The translations under genes and the position numbers were made by a program. Below, piece by piece: positions 13,658-15,762 of a stretch of DNA of 15,762 nucleotides. Within the stretch, counting starts at the first letter, position 1; each line of letters begins with the position of its first letter. Under the pieces are notes generated by a model. The model saw only the letters and a program-made list of their open reading frames with translations. It was not told where the DNA came from and did no database searches. Location: positions 1 to 15,762 of the forward strand of contig CAJWIC010000012.1 of NCBI GenBank assembly GCA_913040905.1, written 5' to 3'. Origin of the DNA: an uncultured Synechococcus sp. GTDB lineage: Bacteria > Cyanobacteriota > Cyanobacteriia > PCC-6307 > Cyanobiaceae.

Positions 13658-15324
13658 TTGCCGCTGCTCCAGAGGTCACGACCGCTGGTGGCGTTCAGGT
13701 CGAGTTGATCGAGGGGAACGCCGTAGCCGTAGGGCTCTTCCACCAGAGGAGCTTCTCCGGTCCAGTTCTCCACAGGCGGTGGTGAACTGGTGAGCCATTC
13801 CGGCGTCAAGGCATTCCAGGGGTTGTCTCCAGCCGGTTTGCCGCTGAGGGCGCTCTGCACCACGTTCCAAAGGAATGGGAGGGTGCTGATGGCCATCAGC
13901 AGGGCCCCGACGGAACTGATCTGATTGATCAAGGTGAACTGCGGGTCGTATTCAGCGACGCGTCGCGGCATGCCATTCAGCCCCAACCAGTGCTGCGGAC
14001 CAAAGCAGAGGTTGAAGCCGATGAAGGTGAGGGCGCAGTGGAGCCGTCCCAGGTCTTCATTGAGCATGCGGCCCGTGAACTTTGGATACCAGTGGTAAAC
14101 CGAGGCGAAGATCACGAACACCGAACCGCCGAAGACGATGTAGTGGAAATGGGCTACCACGAAGTAGGTGTCATGCACGTGAATGTCGAATGGCACCTGA
14201 GCCAGTGCCACACCGGTGATTCCCCCCAGCACGAAATTGACGATGAACCCGCAGGAAAACAGCATCGCGCTGTTGAGGGTGATGCGACCGCCCCAGAGCG
14301 TGGCCAGCCAGTTGAAGAATTTGATTCCCGTCGGAACGGCGATGAAGGCGGTAGCGATGGTGAAGAACAGACGCATCCAGGGTGGAGTGCCACTGGTGAA
14401 CATGTGGTGGGCCCAGACGATCAGGCCAAGCACCACGATGGCCATGATCGAATACACCATCGTCACGTAGCCGAACAAGGGCTTGCGGGCATGCACGGGG
14501 AGGATTTCACTCACCAGGCCAAAGGCCGGCAGCACCATGATGTAAACCGCCGGGTGGGAATAGAACCAGAACAGGTGTTGGTAGACAACAACATTGCCGC
14601 CCAGTACTGGGTTGAAAAAGCCGGTGTGGGCCACGATGTCGAAACTCAGCAACACCAGGGTTCCCGCCAAGACCGGCGTAGAAAGAACCACCAGGATGCT
14701 GGTGCCCAGCATTGCCCAGCAATACATCGGTAATTGCATCAACTTCAGCCCAGGCCGACGCAATTTGAGAATCGTCGCAATGAAATTGATGCCGCCGAAG
14801 ATGGAACTTCCCCCCAGCAGAAGAACGCTGAGGATCCAGATAATCTGGCCTGTGGCAGGGGTGGTGATGCTCAATGGGGGATAGGCGGTCCAGCCGGACT
14901 GAGCAGCGCCGGTGAGGAAATAGCTGGTGATCAGCATCAGGCCAGCTGGTGGAATCAGCCAGAACGCCACGGCGTTCAACCGTGGGAACGCCATGTCCCG
15001 GGCCCCCACGTAAAAGGGAATCAGATAGTTGCCGAAGGCTCCATTCACAACCGGCACGATCCACAGAAAGATCATCACGGTCCCGTGCAGGGTGAGGACC
15101 TGGTTGTAGACGTCTCTGGCCATGAAGTCCGAGACCGGACTGGCCAGTTCCGTACGGATCGCTCCGGCGAGGGCACCTCCGATCAGATAGAAGAGAAATC
15201 CGCAGACCAGGTACTGCAGGCCGATGACTTTGTGGTCGACGCTGAAGCTGAAGTAGCGAAGCCAGCCGGTGGGTTGAAGCCGTGGGCCGGACGCGCTGGT
15301 CTGGGGTGGGATGGCAACAGTCAT
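13654..15324 (-). CDS. ctaD: Cytochrome c oxidase subunit I (A2-type, YSHP motif)
   Basis: 556 aa, catalytic subunit with twelve membrane helices that reduces O2 to water and pumps protons. Ligands are complete: H80 (TLHGT) and H394 for the low-spin heme; H257, H306 and H307 for CuB; H392 (AHFHY) for the high-spin heme; and Y261 for the His-Tyr cross-link. D110 and K335 correspond to the D- and K-channel residues. The channel glutamate of A1 oxidases is absent: WFYSHPAVY has Ala where PEV is usual and carries the Tyr-Ser pair of the A2 subfamily. I chose ATG 15324 (MTVAIPPQ): the longer frame to 15450 runs through the ctaC CuA region and is antisense-free noise. It starts 4 bases after the ctaC stop and ends in an ATGA overlap with ctaE. 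Confidence 0.97.
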   Translation of the reverse strand: MTVAIPPQTSASGPRLQPTGWLRYFSFSVDHKVIGLQYLVCGFLFYLIGGALAGAIRTELASPVSDFMARDVYNQVLTLHGTVMIFLWIVPVVNGAFGNYLIPFYVGARDMAFPRLNAVAFWLIPPAGLMLITSYFLTGAAQSGWTAYPPLSITTPATGQIIWILSVLLLGGSSIFGGINFIATILKLRRPGLKLMQLPMYCWAMLGTSILVVLSTPVLAGTLVLLSFDIVAHTGFFNPVLGGNVVVYQHLFWFYSHPAVYIMVLPAFGLVSEILPVHARKPLFGYVTMVYSIMAIVVLGLIVWAHHMFTSGTPPWMRLFFTIATAFIAVPTGIKFFNWLATLWGGRITLNSAMLFSCGFIVNFVLGGITGVALAQVPFDIHVHDTYFVVAHFHYIVFGGSVFVIFASVYHWYPKFTGRMLNEDLGRLHCALTFIGFNLCFGPQHWLGLNGMPRRVAEYDPQFTLINQISSVGALLMAISTLPFLWNVVQSALSGKPAGDNPWNALTPEWLTSSPPPVENWTGEAPLVEEPYGYGVPLDQLDLNATSGRDLWSSGK

Positions 15325-15328
15325 CGCA

Positions 15329-15762
15329 TCAGGTTGTGGTGGTGTCTTCCGTTTTGGCGTTGCTGCTGAACCAGGAATCCCATTCGTCTGGTTCGTCGAC
15401 AACCACCGTCGAACGCATGCCGCCGTGATATGGACCACAGAGTTCTGCACAGACGATTGGGTATCGACCGGGTCGCGTGGCCGTGAAGCTCAGCTGAGTT
15501 GGTTGTCCTGGGATCACGTCCTGCTTGAGACGAAATTCAGGCACCCAGAAGGCATGAATCACATCCTTCGCTTCCATGTGCAGGGTGACTGGCCGATTCG
15601 CCGGCACATGCAGCTCTCCAGCTGTGATGTCGCCCTCGGGGTAATGAAAGAGAAAGGCAAATTGCATCGCGGTCACATCGATGGGCAGTGCGGTTGCTGC
15701 GGTGCCTTCGGTGAGAGTTGTGCCGGAGCTGATGCCTCCCCAGATGCGCTGTTCATGGGCCC
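15329..15762 (-). CDS. ctaC: Cytochrome c oxidase subunit II, C-terminal CuA domain (partial)
   Basis: The frame is open to the end of the window, so the two N-terminal membrane helices are missing here. The visible 143 residues are the periplasmic or lumenal cupredoxin domain that accepts electrons from cytochrome c or plastocyanin. All CuA ligands can be seen: the His in VIHAFWVPEFRLKQDV (codon at 15556-15554), and the Cys, Glu, Cys, His and Met in CAELCGPYHGGM (15451-15416). VTAMQFAFLFHYPEG matches the usual substrate-docking aromatic strand (MQWWWEFxYP in many species), although the multiple Trp are replaced by Phe and Gln. The GTG at 15676 is internal, not the start. The stop lies 4 bases before ctaD. 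Confidence 0.95.
   Translation of the reverse strand, partial: AHEQRIWGGISSGTTLTEGTAATALPIDVTAMQFAFLFHYPEGDITAGELHVPANRPVTLHMEAKDVIHAFWVPEFRLKQDVIPGQPTQLSFTATRPGRYPIVCAELCGPYHGGMRSTVVVDEPDEWDSWFSSNAKTEDTTTT

Noticed and set aside
13019..14733. Plus-strand frames opposite ctaE and ctaD
   Set aside because: Translations are rich in Gln, His, Glu and Gly, as expected from the reverse complement of membrane-helix codons; no independent evidence.
15325..15450. N-terminal extension of CtaD to an in-frame ATG at 15450
   Set aside because: It overlaps the CuA-site coding region of ctaC in another frame and its residues have no resemblance to subunit I. ATG 15324 directly follows the ctaC stop.
1..15762. 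Mobile elements, phage genes, CRISPR arrays, tRNA or rRNA genes
   Set aside because: No transposase or integrase motifs, no regularly spaced repeats, and no tRNA- or rRNA-like sequence were recognised on either strand; the region reads as core chromosome.

Overview
The window looks like a gene-dense, GC-rich stretch of a marine picocyanobacterial chromosome, most likely Synechococcus (inferred from gene content; no rRNA marker is present). Supporting signs are a cyanobacterial NdhB, a cyAbrB regulator, a DUF2232/UPF0284 pair behind topA, an aa3-type ctaCDE operon with the YSHP motif, and a DUF151 nuclease. I count 16 protein genes or remnants. I see no tRNA, rRNA, CRISPR array, insertion sequence or prophage gene. 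No stretch above 300 bases lacks a gene; the longest gap is about 112 bases.

Layout. (1) 1-1473, plus strand: 3' part of birA, then a secreted M23 (LytM) peptidase. (2) 1478-4186, minus strand, transcribed as ndhB, then an orphan MacB/LolD-type ABC ATPase, then a response regulator lacking most of its receiver domain. The remnant abuts the ATPase stop codon and is the clearest anomaly here. (3) 4299-10230, plus strand: topA, a small lipoprotein, a DUF2232 membrane protein, a CobT/UPF0284 protein and a Tat-type lipoprotein binding protein. All four junctions overlap, by 1, 4, 29 and 4 bases. (4) 10219-11897, minus strand: DUF151 nuclease followed by a two-cluster Fe-S aldo/keto reductase, joined by a GTGA overlap. 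(5) 11955-12608, plus strand: ribE, divergent from the nuclease. (6) 12554-15762, minus strand: ctaC (cut by the window end), ctaD, ctaE, then cyAbrB, whose 3' end overlaps the 3' end of ribE.

How it fits together. NdhB (NDH-1) and CtaCDE (terminal oxidase) are respiratory membrane functions. BirA and RibE serve cofactor supply. The topA cluster joins chromosome supercoiling to three or four poorly characterised envelope or cofactor proteins. Its tight coupling and the CobT homologue make it the best candidate for an undescribed function, possibly linked to pseudocobalamin or its precursors, but the sequence alone does not prove that. Possible regulatory sites are the divergent ndhB/topA and DUF151/ribE gaps and a perfect 16-bp palindrome just upstream of cyAbrB.
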